Source of the DNA: DAOQTX01 sp035340715
GTDB lineage: Bacteria; Bacteroidota; Bacteroidia; AKYH767-A; OLB10
NCBI GenBank assembly: GCA_035340715.1
Contig: DAOQTX010000031.1
Location: forward strand, 1-30,868
Reading direction: 5' to 3'
DNA: 30,868 nt
Shown here: positions 22,842 through 30,868 of the stretch, one piece after another
Position numbering within the stretch: position 1 is the stretch's first letter
Layout of the letters: every line of letters begins with the position of its first letter
The notes under the pieces: model-generated
The model's database searches: none
What the model was told of the DNA's origin: nothing
What the model saw: only the letters and a program-made list of their open reading frames with translations
Program-made: the position numbers and the translations under genes

Positions 22842-25800
22842 ATGAAACTTATTTCCAAATTATTTTTAAGTGCACTTCTAATCATTGCAGCTGAAATGGT
22901 TTTAGGACAAACCTACAATCCTAAGTACTATTGGCACTTTGATTCAAGCAATCCATTACAGGATGCTATGGGTAATTTTAATATTGATCCCAATTATTAT
23001 CAAGGAGCTTACTCTATTTTAAATAATTCAAATAATAATGGAGTAGGTAAATACTTAGAACTCAATAGTACCTCTTCTCATTTGATAAAGGCAGGATCAA
23101 TGCAATCGTCATCTGCATTCACAATAGAATTTTTATTTAAGCCTGGATACAAGTTTAATCAGTGTATTTTCTTTCAAAGATTAGATGGTTCTCTTTCAGC
23201 CCGTATGGCTTATCCATATATTGAGTTTTCTACAACAATTAAAAATGGATCAGGTCAAAATGTTGTAGATGTATTTCGAGTGGATTTGAATCAGGTTGGA
23301 AGGAAGTCTTATGGTTACTACATGGATGGGAATTGGCATCATATGGTATTTAAGTATAATGCCAGCACGGGTGTAAAGCAAATTTGGGTTGATGGTCAAC
23401 TACCCGATGGATTTTCAAAAGCCACAACTACCGGTACAATCAATACCGCATCAAGTGCTAATAAGGATTTAGTTTTCAATCATTCTGTTAACTACATTAA
23501 GTACTTTGGTTCCTTAGACGAAATTGCTGTCTATGAATACGACTTGAATCAAAACATGATTTACAAACATTATAATGAAGCGATAAATGACAATTCCCAT
23601 TATTCATTTAATGCTACTTCAGCAACACCTCCTACTGCTTCAGCAGTAACTGCTCCTATAGATGTAAATGAATTTGCACCGGGACATCCAAATGTAAATG
23701 TTAGTGCATTGGATCAATTGAGATCCTATCCGGCATCCAGATATAAAAAGGGGAATACTCTTTTGCCGAACATCCAGTTTTTTGATGCACGCTATTTGGG
23801 AGGATTATTTCAAAACGGGGTAACATACGATCAAGCAGTTAATAGTAGTAAAGAGATCCAAAAAGAGTTAGTATTTCATCACAATTATGCATGGATGATT
23901 TCACCAACACACGAAACACCATACTTTGGTGATACAACAAAATTTGCGGGAGCATGGATTAAATTAGCAAACACATATCCTCAATATAAAACATCCGCTT
24001 TTGCCTATTGGCCACAACTCGATCCAAGGGCTATTGGTAAACCTATATCAAATGCGTATGTACAAGATAAAGATTTACATGCTTCTCATTATTTGAAGAA
24101 CAGCAATGGACAGTTTATTGATTTTTATGGAAACACTGTATCTGGAAGTTCAAAAATATGGAGTCCTGCTGCTCCATTGGATTCAATTAAATACGATGGA
24201 TTAACTCAGAAATTTTATTTGGATGAGTTGACAAAAAAATTAACTCGTCCTTTAGATTTAATAGCAGAGAATGGTGAAGTTTTTCACTTCTCTACTGTTA
24301 CTACAGGATATCAAGCCGATCCAACGGTTAACAGTCAGAAGAATAGTAGCGGACTTTCATGGAATGATTATTTAGGAACTAAAAGAAAAGAGTTATCTAT
24401 CGAGTACCGGAATAAATTCATGAGCTTACCTAAGCTGGCCAATACGATTTATGCAGAATATCAAATTGATGGTCATCCTCAATATCGATGTGGCTATGGA
24501 CCACTTCGTTCCGTTAATACTCCCATTAATGGTCAGAACTATGCCACCGGTGATTTGTATACACGCTATCCCTGGAATTGGAGATACTGGTCAAGTGCAT
24601 GGCATGGATGGCAATGGTTAGTAGATTGCCGAAACGTTGAATTAAGCTATGGCGATAAATTATTTTCTCCTGCTGTATCACCGGGTTGGGATCTAAATGA
24701 AGAAATCAATGTTCGACCAGCGCAATATCTTGGCTTATTAAAATCGTATGCCATGACTGGAGCTGAGTTCTTTTACTCTGCCTATTTTGTTACTACCGCA
24801 CCCTATCAGGATCCTAAAAATTATATGTGGCAAACAGTTATACCTTCCTATGCTCAAGGGGTAACCAGCTATTATGAAGACTTATTACGAAATGGTAATG
24901 TTATGTCAGGTGATGTTCCGAACGATTACGTAAATCCAACTGGAGCAGGATATACTTTTAATACCGGTAATTTTAGCCATTTAGTTGTTGCAAGAAAACA
25001 CAACACCAAAAATATATATGCGATTACAGGTTCTGTTCAACCCAATTCAAATATGACCGGTAATGCACCAAAAACTGAAATGGCAACAATTGAATTGGAT
25101 GGGCAATCGCTAACGTTTGAAATTCGAAGACAAGGAAGCACCTATTTTTATGACAAGACTAATGCCTCTTCTCCTATATTTTATCAAATTGATAAATGGC
25201 ACCAATTTGAGCATCCGAGTAGATGGTCAAAAGATTTTTATTTCGAAGCTGAAGTAATGGATCTCAAGACTTCTTCGGTGGGCATAAAAACAAGTGTGCC
25301 AAGTGGTACGCCTGCCGGTAATTATTCCAACTATACAAGTTATATTCAATTTACTTCTAACGGTACGGTGGATTACTTTTTTACTCCAAGGAATAATACA
25401 AGCAGTTCAACTTATTATGTGTGGGTGAGAGCAAGAAGTAAAAATGGACAAAGTGCGGGAGTCAATATTTCTTTAAATAGTTCAAACACCCACACGTTGG
25501 ATTGTATAAAAGATACCGATTGGAAATGGTATAGATTGAATACTTCTAGTCAGCAAAACATGAAGTTTACAAATGTTCCCTCTACTGAGCAAAAACTAAC
25601 GCTCTCAAGTATAAATACAAATATTGAAATCGATCAAATTGTTCTATCTACATCCTCTTCAAATATTTTTTCAGCTACATCACCTGTGTGTGCTACTTCG
25701 GTTTCTGCCAACATTACTGCAAATGGACCTACTCAATTTTGTCAAGGTTCATCAGTTGTTTTAACAGCTAATAGTTCTTCATCTTATGTATGGAATACCG

Positions 25801-26900
25801 GAGCAACTACTCAAAGCATTACCGTTAGTAGTGGAGGCAGCTATATAGTTACCGTTACTCTCAATGGTGTTGGTTCTGCAGTTTCAAATCCTGTTGATAT
25901 ATTAGTGTTTACTACTACAGCCGCAAGTATTGATGCCGAAGGACCGACCACATTTTGTGAAGGAGATAAAGTAAGATTAAAAGCCAATACTTCAAGTTCA
26001 TATCTATGGTCAACCGGTGAAACTACAAAAGGAGTTACCGTAAAAATTGAAGATGTTTATACAGTAACCGTTACAGATGAGAATGGATGTAGCTCAACAG
26101 CTACACAGTTTATTGATGTAAAGGGAGCTCCTTCGGCAAATTTGAATATTTCACCTACTAAAAAAGTTTGTCCGGGAGAACCAGTAGTTTTGTCGGCTGT
26201 GGTTTCTGGCAATCAGTACTTATGGTCAACAGGTGCAACCACCCAGTCAATAACTGTTTTGGATTCAGGACAATACTACGTTACTATAACAAGCAATGCC
26301 GGATGTACTAAGATATCATCCAAGAAGAGAATAAAGTATTTTAAAGCTCCTGTAGCAACTATTAGCGCCAGTGGGCCACTTGTATTCCCATCTGGTTCTT
26401 CCGTGACTCTTACCAGTTCGTATGGAACATCCTATTTATGGACTCCCGGAAATATAAATCAAAGAGATATTACTGTGAGCAATACTGGAACGTACAGAGT
26501 AAGAGTGACCAATGGAAATGGTTGCACCTCATTATCCAATCCGGTAAATGTGATTGTGTCGGGGACCCCAATTGTTGCTGCTAATTTTAATATGTTTGAT
26601 CACGAGCAGAATGAACAAATCAGAAAATCGAATGAAAATAATTTGCCTCAAAATTTAGTAGTCTATCCCAATCCATCTACTTCCATTGTAAATCTAGTTT
26701 TAGATGATCAAATGAAAGGTCATTTTTCACTTGAAATGTTGGATCTTTCGGGTAGAATTCTTCTTGAAGAGAAGTTGTTTTTAGAAGATCAACCTAACTC
26801 GTATCAAATTGATGTCGAACATTTGAGTGATGGGGTATATTTTCTCAGGCTAATAGGCTCGGGAAAACAGTATAGCAAGAAAATTTCTGTAAAACACTAA
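22842..26900 (+). CDS. Giant T9SS cargo: LamG, unassigned enzyme-like domain, CBM6-like domain, Ig-like repeats, type A CTD
   Basis: This 1352-residue secreted protein starts at ATG 22842 on a signal peptide (MKLISKLFLSALLIIAAEM, cleaved near LGQ); a TTG at 22797 gives a useless extension. Residues ~28-250 are a LamG/concanavalin-like domain (FTIEFLFKPGYKF, GNWHHMVFKYNASTGVKQIW). From ~270 to ~700 is a domain I cannot assign, with strand-like acidic motifs IAENGEVFHF, YAEYQIDG, GWDLNEEINVRPAQ and TGAEFFYS, and an aromatic block NWRYWSSAWHGWQW, as in sugar-binding clefts. Residues ~800-936 resemble CBM6/35 (FEAEVMDL ... YYVWVRARS ... IEIDQIVLS). Four Ig-like repeats (954-1240) lead to the CTD (1266-1352: LVVYPNPST, LEMLDLSGRIL, LSDGVYFLRL). 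A polysaccharide-acting enzyme is inferred. The next gene is its paralog. Confidence 0.9.
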   Translation: MKLISKLFLSALLIIAAEMVLGQTYNPKYYWHFDSSNPLQDAMGNFNIDPNYYQGAYSILNNSNNNGVGKYLELNSTSSHLIKAGSMQSSSAFTIEFLFKPGYKFNQCIFFQRLDGSLSARMAYPYIEFSTTIKNGSGQNVVDVFRVDLNQVGRKSYGYYMDGNWHHMVFKYNASTGVKQIWVDGQLPDGFSKATTTGTINTASSANKDLVFNHSVNYIKYFGSLDEIAVYEYDLNQNMIYKHYNEAINDNSHYSFNATSATPPTASAVTAPIDVNEFAPGHPNVNVSALDQLRSYPASRYKKGNTLLPNIQFFDARYLGGLFQNGVTYDQAVNSSKEIQKELVFHHNYAWMISPTHETPYFGDTTKFAGAWIKLANTYPQYKTSAFAYWPQLDPRAIGKPISNAYVQDKDLHASHYLKNSNGQFIDFYGNTVSGSSKIWSPAAPLDSIKYDGLTQKFYLDELTKKLTRPLDLIAENGEVFHFSTVTTGYQADPTVNSQKNSSGLSWNDYLGTKRKELSIEYRNKFMSLPKLANTIYAEYQIDGHPQYRCGYGPLRSVNTPINGQNYATGDLYTRYPWNWRYWSSAWHGWQWLVDCRNVELSYGDKLFSPAVSPGWDLNEEINVRPAQYLGLLKSYAMTGAEFFYSAYFVTTAPYQDPKNYMWQTVIPSYAQGVTSYYEDLLRNGNVMSGDVPNDYVNPTGAGYTFNTGNFSHLVVARKHNTKNIYAITGSVQPNSNMTGNAPKTEMATIELDGQSLTFEIRRQGSTYFYDKTNASSPIFYQIDKWHQFEHPSRWSKDFYFEAEVMDLKTSSVGIKTSVPSGTPAGNYSNYTSYIQFTSNGTVDYFFTPRNNTSSSTYYVWVRARSKNGQSAGVNISLNSSNTHTLDCIKDTDWKWYRLNTSSQQNMKFTNVPSTEQKLTLSSINTNIEIDQIVLSTSSSNIFSATSPVCATSVSANITANGPTQFCQGSSVVLTANSSSSYVWNTGATTQSITVSSGGSYIVTVTLNGVGSAVSNPVDILVFTTTAASIDAEGPTTFCEGDKVRLKANTSSSYLWSTGETTKGVTVKIEDVYTVTVTDENGCSSTATQFIDVKGAPSANLNISPTKKVCPGEPVVLSAVVSGNQYLWSTGATTQSITVLDSGQYYVTITSNAGCTKISSKKRIKYFKAPVATISASGPLVFPSGSSVTLTSSYGTSYLWTPGNINQRDITVSNTGTYRVRVTNGNGCTSLSNPVNVIVSGTPIVAANFNMFDHEQNEQIRKSNENNLPQNLVVYPNPSTSIVNLVLDDQMKGHFSLEMLDLSGRILLEEKLFLEDQPNSYQIDVEHLSDGVYFLRLIGSGKQYSKKISVKH
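25701..26566 (+). repeat. Four tandem Ig-like repeats in the first giant paralog
   Basis: Units begin near 25701, 25920, 26130 and 26353 and are 210-223 bases each. Consensus: xIxAxGPTxFCxGxxVxL, then SYLWSTGxTTxxITV and GxYxVTVTxxxGC. Unit 1 lacks the second Cys and unit 4 the first (FPSG in place of FCxG), so the Cys pair is not conserved. Confidence 0.8.
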
Positions 26901-27004
26901 GGGGTTAGAACAGAATAAGTTTAACATATTTTAATCGAAATTGAACTAAAGTTATCTTCATCTGAAGAGAACATTACATACATAATTCATAGCTGAATTT
27001 AATC

Positions 27005-27048
27005 ATAGGGGAATGGTGACCAAATTGGGCACTATTCCCCTATTTTTT
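27005..27048 (+). terminator. Strong rho-independent terminator after the first giant paralog
   Basis: A 14-bp stem (27005-27018 with 27030-27043, one G-T wobble) with an 11-nt loop, core AGGGGAAT/ATTCCCCT, followed by TTTTTT. It separates the two giant genes into independent transcripts. Confidence 0.85.
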
Positions 27049-27121
27049 GATCACTTTCAACTCACATTATTACAAAGTGATTGAATAAATAATACTACCG
27101 CATTTCGGTTTTGTGCTCATC

Positions 27122-27129
27122 TACTTTTG
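27122..27129 (+). promoter_or_regulatory. -7 box ahead of the second giant paralog
   Basis: TACTTTTG matches TAnnTTTG exactly, 94 bases before ATG 27224. No good -33 TTTG is at the usual distance. A leader of roughly 85-90 nt would result, which contains an inverted repeat. Confidence 0.45.
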
Positions 27130-27133
27130 AAAG

Positions 27134-27205
27134 CGTGTAAAACCAAACGCAACTTTTTCCGGGCAAAAGAATAAAACAAAGCCTGTGCCAAAAGTTGATT
27201 ACACG
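27134..27205 (+). promoter_or_regulatory. Predicted stem-loop in the 5' leader of the second giant paralog
   Basis: Two nested perfect arms: CGTGTAA (27134-27140) with TTACACG (27199-27205), and CAACTTTT (27150-27157) with AAAAGTTG (27190-27197), with a GGGC/GCCT pairing possible inside. The element ends 18 bases before the ATG. It may be an mRNA stability or regulatory structure. Confidence 0.5.
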
Positions 27206-27223
27206 AAGTAAGAAAAAAGAGAG

Positions 27224-30200
27224 ATGAAAAAACAACTATTACGAAATGGAAAAGCAAAGCAAATTGTTAAGCATAGTTTAGCAATTATGTTTTTGTTTAT
27301 GAGTGCAACTTATTATTCAATTGCACAAACGTATTTGCCAAGCAGTTATTGGACATTCAATAATCCATCTGCAGTGAATCGTGATTCAATGAACAATGTT
27401 AATTTGGATTTTTCTACTTACAATTGTCAGTACACGGTAGTAGGTGGCGTAAGTGGAAAAGCAATTGATCTTGACAACAATGTCAGCATTATCAATGCAG
27501 GGACATTTGCTCCTGATACCGGATTCACTATTGAGTTTTGGTTTAAACCTGGATACAAGTTTAATCAATGTTATTTATTTCAACGATTGGATGGAGCTAT
27601 GTCAGCTTTTTTCTCGTATCCAAATTTAAAATTTACAACCTCTACTAAAACAACAGGTGGTCAGGTAATAAATGATGAATTGTCAATTCAGTTAGATGGT
27701 TTAGGAAGAAAGGCATACGACTACTATATGGATGGAAATTGGCATCACATGGTTTTCAAGTATACCGCCAGCAATGGAAAAAAGGAAGTGTGGGTAGATG
27801 GTCAGAATCCCAGCGGATTTTCAAAAACCATTACTGCCAGTAATGTAAACAATCCAGGAAGCTCCAATAAAACTTTGATATTTGAACATACCGTTAGTTA
27901 TGTGAAGTTCTATGGCGGATATGATGAAATTGCAATTTATAAATCACCCATCCCTTCGAAAATGATTTATAACCATTATCAGCAAGGATTGGCTGGTCAG
28001 TCTTATTCTTTTAATGTGCCCAATATTACGGTTCCTTCAGCTGATCCTATCAGTGGACCTATCGATATTATGGAGTATGCGCCCGGTCATCCAAATGTGA
28101 GTGTATCTGCTATAAGTCAATTATCAGAGTTTCCTTTGCCAAGATATAAAACAGGACATGGATTATTGCCCAACTTTAACTGGATGAACCCTCAGTACTT
28201 TGGAGGATTATCTCAGCCTGGTGTTAATACATCACAAGCCATCAGTAATAGTTCCACGATCATTCTTGAACTTGCAAAAAACTGGAATTACTATTTGACG
28301 GTAAATGATAATACTACCAGCTGCTGGAATTACAATAACCTCAATACATTTCAAGGTGCATGGGTTAAACTTGCCAATGATAACCCACAATATCCAGCTG
28401 CAGCAATTTCTTTTTGGGCTCAAACACGACCATCAGATATCGGCCGACCATCAAGCACACCTTATATTTGGGCGAAGAATTTACAGAATAGCTTTTACTT
28501 GAAGAATAGTTCAGGGCAGTTTTTGGATATAAACGGAAATGTAACTTCGAATAAAATATGGAGCCCTGCCTCTTCAATGGATTCCGTTTATTGGGATGGA
28601 CGTACTCAGAAAATGTACCTCGAAAAATTAGTTCAAAAGCTAACACGTCCATTAGATATCATAAATGAAAATGCAGAGGTTATTCCCTTGATAACCCAAA
28701 ATGGGTTGCAAGCTGATCCTTCTGTAGTTTCCGATAAAAATGCAAGTGGTATGAACTGGACTACCTATCAAGGTGACCGTAAAGCAAGATTCTCCACTCA
28801 CTATCGCGATCAATTTATGAATACCATTCCTGCATTGGCGAATACCAAGTTTACAGAGTATGCCATAGATGGACAACCAACATGGAGGCATAGCTATGCT
28901 GAATCGCGTTCAATAAATACACCTATTAATGGTCAATATTATGCAACACCTGATTTTTATCCCCGTTGGCCGCATAACTGGAGATACTGGTCGAGTGCAT
29001 GGCATGGATGGCAGTGGATTGTTGAAAGTAGAGTAAATGAACTAGCTGTAGGAGATAAATTGTATTCACCTTTCGTTTCTGCAGGATGGGACAATAATGA
29101 AGAAAACAATATGCGTCCTGCTCAGTGGTTAGGGTTATTGAAAGTGCTGGGCGTTACCGGAGCCGAATTTTATTATACAGGTTTCTTTAATCTGGCAGCA
29201 CCATTCCCGAAACCACAAGATTACACATGGCAAGCAGTTATGCCTGCATATTCACAAGCCATTACCAGCCGATACGAAGACATTTTACGAAATGGCGATT
29301 TGTTAGCAGGTGATGTGCCTAACTCTTATTCAAATCCAACCGCACCGGGTTATGCATTTTGGGCTGGAGACATGTCGAAACTAGTAGTAGCTCGTAAACA
29401 TTCCAGTCAAAATAAATATGTAATCTCAGGAACCATACAACCGGTTAATAACATGGCAGGAAGTACTCAATTGAATGATGTTGCAAACGTTACTATTGAC
29501 GGGAACAATTTAAAGTTCAATGTAAGACGTCAGGGAAGCACCTACATTTATGACAGAACTGTTTCTACTGATCCGGTATTTTATCAGATAGATACATGGC
29601 ATGAAAATTCTCATCCATCGTACTGGTCGAAAGAATTTGAATTGGAAGCTGAGTTGTTTGACAACAACAACAATGCTGTAAAATTGAAAACAAAATTACC
29701 TTCCGGAACCAGTGCAGGTGACTATACTAATTATACTACATATGTAACTTATCCGACATCGCAGAGTACGGCAACAGTTTTAGAATACAATTTTACCCCT
29801 CGAACAAGTCAGCAAGGAACATTGTACTTGTGGGTAAGAGCGAAAAGTAAAACGGGGAATGCAACCGGTTTAAATATTAGTTTAGATGGTGGAGCTGCGA
29901 AAAGCATAGGATGTATTACAGACACTGCTTGGACTTGGTATAGATATGATGCTTGTACCCAACAAGCAATATCGTTTACAAACTTGCAGTTGAGTGCTCA
30001 TAAATTAAGCATCACAGCTGCAAGTACAGATCTTGAATTAGATAAATTCATCTTAACCACTAATGCAAATCTTGGATTAAATAATAATCCACCGGTATGT
30101 AGTGCAAGTTCAGCTACTATTACTGCAAATGGAACAACTAATCTGTGCTCTGGTCAAACAGTGCAACTTACAGCATCTGCAGGTATCTCATACCTTTGGT

Positions 30201-30868
30201 CAAATGGGGCCACCACCTCGAGCATTAATACTGGGACAGCTGGGAACTATGTTGTTACCGTGAGTGCGGGTAATGGTTGTAATGCTGTTTCAAACCCAGT
30301 TGCAGTAACTGTGAGCAGTGCTAATGCAACTATAACAGCCAATGGAGCTACATCGTTTTGTCAGGGTTCTCAAGTACAGTTGTCTGCAAATAATGGATCA
30401 TCTTACTTATGGTCAAATGGACAAACAACTAAGAACATAAATGTAAATTCATCCGGTTCCTTTAGTGTTCAAGTCACACAAAGTGGTGGTTGCACGGCAA
30501 CATCATCGGTAACGAATGTAACTGTTTATGCAAACCCTACTGCTTCCATTACTGCTAATGGCCCAACAACATTCTGTTCAGGATCATCAGTATTGTTGAC
30601 GGCCACTGGAGGAAATTCCTATGCATGGAATAATGGATCAAGTGGTTCAACATTAAGTGTTAGCAGTGCCGGCTTGTATTCAGCTACGGTTACAAACGTT
30701 AATGGATGTACAGCTATTTCAAATAGTATCAATGTGGTAGTGAACAACAATTCTACTCCAACAATTTCTTCTTCTGGAACAACATCCAATCTTTGTCCGG
30801 GAGATATCGTAACATTAACTGCAACCAACGGACAGAGTTATCTTTGGTCAACTGGAGAAACAGCTCAG
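27224..30868 (+). CDS. Second giant paralog: LamG, unassigned enzyme-like domain, CBM6-like domain, Ig-like repeats (runs off right edge)
   Basis: The frame is open from ATG 27224 through the last base (1215 codons), so the C-terminus lies outside the window. A signal peptide (IVKHSLAIMFLFMSATYYS, ending IAQ) follows a basic N-terminus. LamG spans ~38-265 (FTIEFWFKPGYKFNQCYLF, GNWHHMVFKYTASNGKKEVW). The unassigned domain mirrors the first paralog: INENAEVIPL, FTEYAIDG, NWRYWSSAWHGWQW, GWDNNEENNMRPAQW, TGAEFYYT and YEDILRNGDLLAGDVPN. The CBM6-like jelly roll is at ~805-945 (LEAELFDN ... LYLWVRAKS ... LELDKFILT). Ig-like repeats start at ~960. A T9SS CTD is expected beyond the edge. The gene has its own -7 box and a structured leader. 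Function inferred as for its paralog: surface glycan binding or degradation. Confidence 0.88.
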   Translation, partial: MKKQLLRNGKAKQIVKHSLAIMFLFMSATYYSIAQTYLPSSYWTFNNPSAVNRDSMNNVNLDFSTYNCQYTVVGGVSGKAIDLDNNVSIINAGTFAPDTGFTIEFWFKPGYKFNQCYLFQRLDGAMSAFFSYPNLKFTTSTKTTGGQVINDELSIQLDGLGRKAYDYYMDGNWHHMVFKYTASNGKKEVWVDGQNPSGFSKTITASNVNNPGSSNKTLIFEHTVSYVKFYGGYDEIAIYKSPIPSKMIYNHYQQGLAGQSYSFNVPNITVPSADPISGPIDIMEYAPGHPNVSVSAISQLSEFPLPRYKTGHGLLPNFNWMNPQYFGGLSQPGVNTSQAISNSSTIILELAKNWNYYLTVNDNTTSCWNYNNLNTFQGAWVKLANDNPQYPAAAISFWAQTRPSDIGRPSSTPYIWAKNLQNSFYLKNSSGQFLDINGNVTSNKIWSPASSMDSVYWDGRTQKMYLEKLVQKLTRPLDIINENAEVIPLITQNGLQADPSVVSDKNASGMNWTTYQGDRKARFSTHYRDQFMNTIPALANTKFTEYAIDGQPTWRHSYAESRSINTPINGQYYATPDFYPRWPHNWRYWSSAWHGWQWIVESRVNELAVGDKLYSPFVSAGWDNNEENNMRPAQWLGLLKVLGVTGAEFYYTGFFNLAAPFPKPQDYTWQAVMPAYSQAITSRYEDILRNGDLLAGDVPNSYSNPTAPGYAFWAGDMSKLVVARKHSSQNKYVISGTIQPVNNMAGSTQLNDVANVTIDGNNLKFNVRRQGSTYIYDRTVSTDPVFYQIDTWHENSHPSYWSKEFELEAELFDNNNNAVKLKTKLPSGTSAGDYTNYTTYVTYPTSQSTATVLEYNFTPRTSQQGTLYLWVRAKSKTGNATGLNISLDGGAAKSIGCITDTAWTWYRYDACTQQAISFTNLQLSAHKLSITAASTDLELDKFILTTNANLGLNNNPPVCSASSATITANGTTNLCSGQTVQLTASAGISYLWSNGATTSSINTGTAGNYVVTVSAGNGCNAVSNPVAVTVSSANATITANGATSFCQGSQVQLSANNGSSYLWSNGQTTKNINVNSSGSFSVQVTQSGGCTATSSVTNVTVYANPTASITANGPTTFCSGSSVLLTATGGNSYAWNNGSSGSTLSVSSAGLYSATVTNVNGCTAISNSINVVVNNNSTPTISSSGTTSNLCPGDIVTLTATNGQSYLWSTGETAQ
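30101..30868 (+). repeat. Tandem Ig-like repeats in the second giant paralog, at least four, continuing past the edge
   Basis: Units begin near 30101, 30314, 30539 and 30754, each about 213-225 bases, with the consensus ATITANGxTxFCxGxxVxL, SYLWSNGxTT and GCxAxSN. They match the repeats of the first paralog closely, more so than unrelated Ig domains would. Confidence 0.8.

Noticed and set aside
28232..28891. Several antisense and off-frame open stretches of 60-95 codons
   Set aside because: They lie over the second giant paralog, whose sense frame is continuous, in frame at the last base and rich in recognisable motifs. The others are shadows.
30101..30868. Regular ~215-base repeats suggesting a CRISPR or satellite array
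   Set aside because: The period is far too long for CRISPR, repeats are divergent at DNA level, and they encode Ig-like protein domains in a continuous frame.

Overview
The window is AT-rich DNA from a member of the Bacteroidota. Four things point there: a fused lpxC-fabZ gene; a PorX-type response regulator with a PglZ domain; several exported proteins ending in type A or type B sorting domains of the type IX secretion system (T9SS); and promoters of the Bacteroidota type (TTTG, about 19 nt, TAnnTTTG) where Shine-Dalgarno sites are mostly absent. T9SS cargo and lipoproteins suggest a gliding or polymer-degrading lineage (Chitinophagales, Saprospirales or Flavobacteriales-like); I cannot place it further. 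No tRNA, rRNA, CRISPR array or transposase was seen.

Layout. 1-2221 (minus): the start of a Tat-signal protein, two lipoproteins that resemble each other, and a leucine-rich-repeat protein. 2317-5256: ribF diverges from the ATP synthase pair atpD-atpC, which ends in a hairpin terminator. 5254-10121 (minus): a large envelope protein (degenerate peptidase-like domain, TolB-like propeller, outer-membrane barrel), a half-length TauE-like membrane protein and an M20 amidohydrolase. 10216-10634 holds a broken T9SS cargo gene. 10718-13998 (minus): porX, tsaE and an alanine-dehydrogenase-like gene with a substituted active-site His. 14067-19188 (plus): HD phosphohydrolase, lpxD, lpxC-fabZ, lpxA and an ABC ATPase, the last four overlapping, which makes this a lipid A operon. 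19361-19966: a 58-residue membrane protein and a coiled-coil protein converge on a shared terminator.

20034 to the right edge is accessory secretome: a PKD-domain T9SS cargo protein, a minimal type B CTD protein, and two tandem paralogous giant proteins. Each giant has a signal peptide, a LamG domain, a conserved enzyme-like domain I cannot assign, a CBM6-like jelly roll and Ig-like repeats; the first also ends in a T9SS type A CTD, and the second runs off the window. The second giant gene is open from 27224 to the last base.

The pieces fit together: PorX is the known regulator of T9SS, the Lpx enzymes make the lipid A anchor of the outer membrane the T9SS crosses, and the right end encodes cargo. 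The most promising undescribed element is the shared central domain of the two giant paralogs, which looks like a candidate carbohydrate-active enzyme family.
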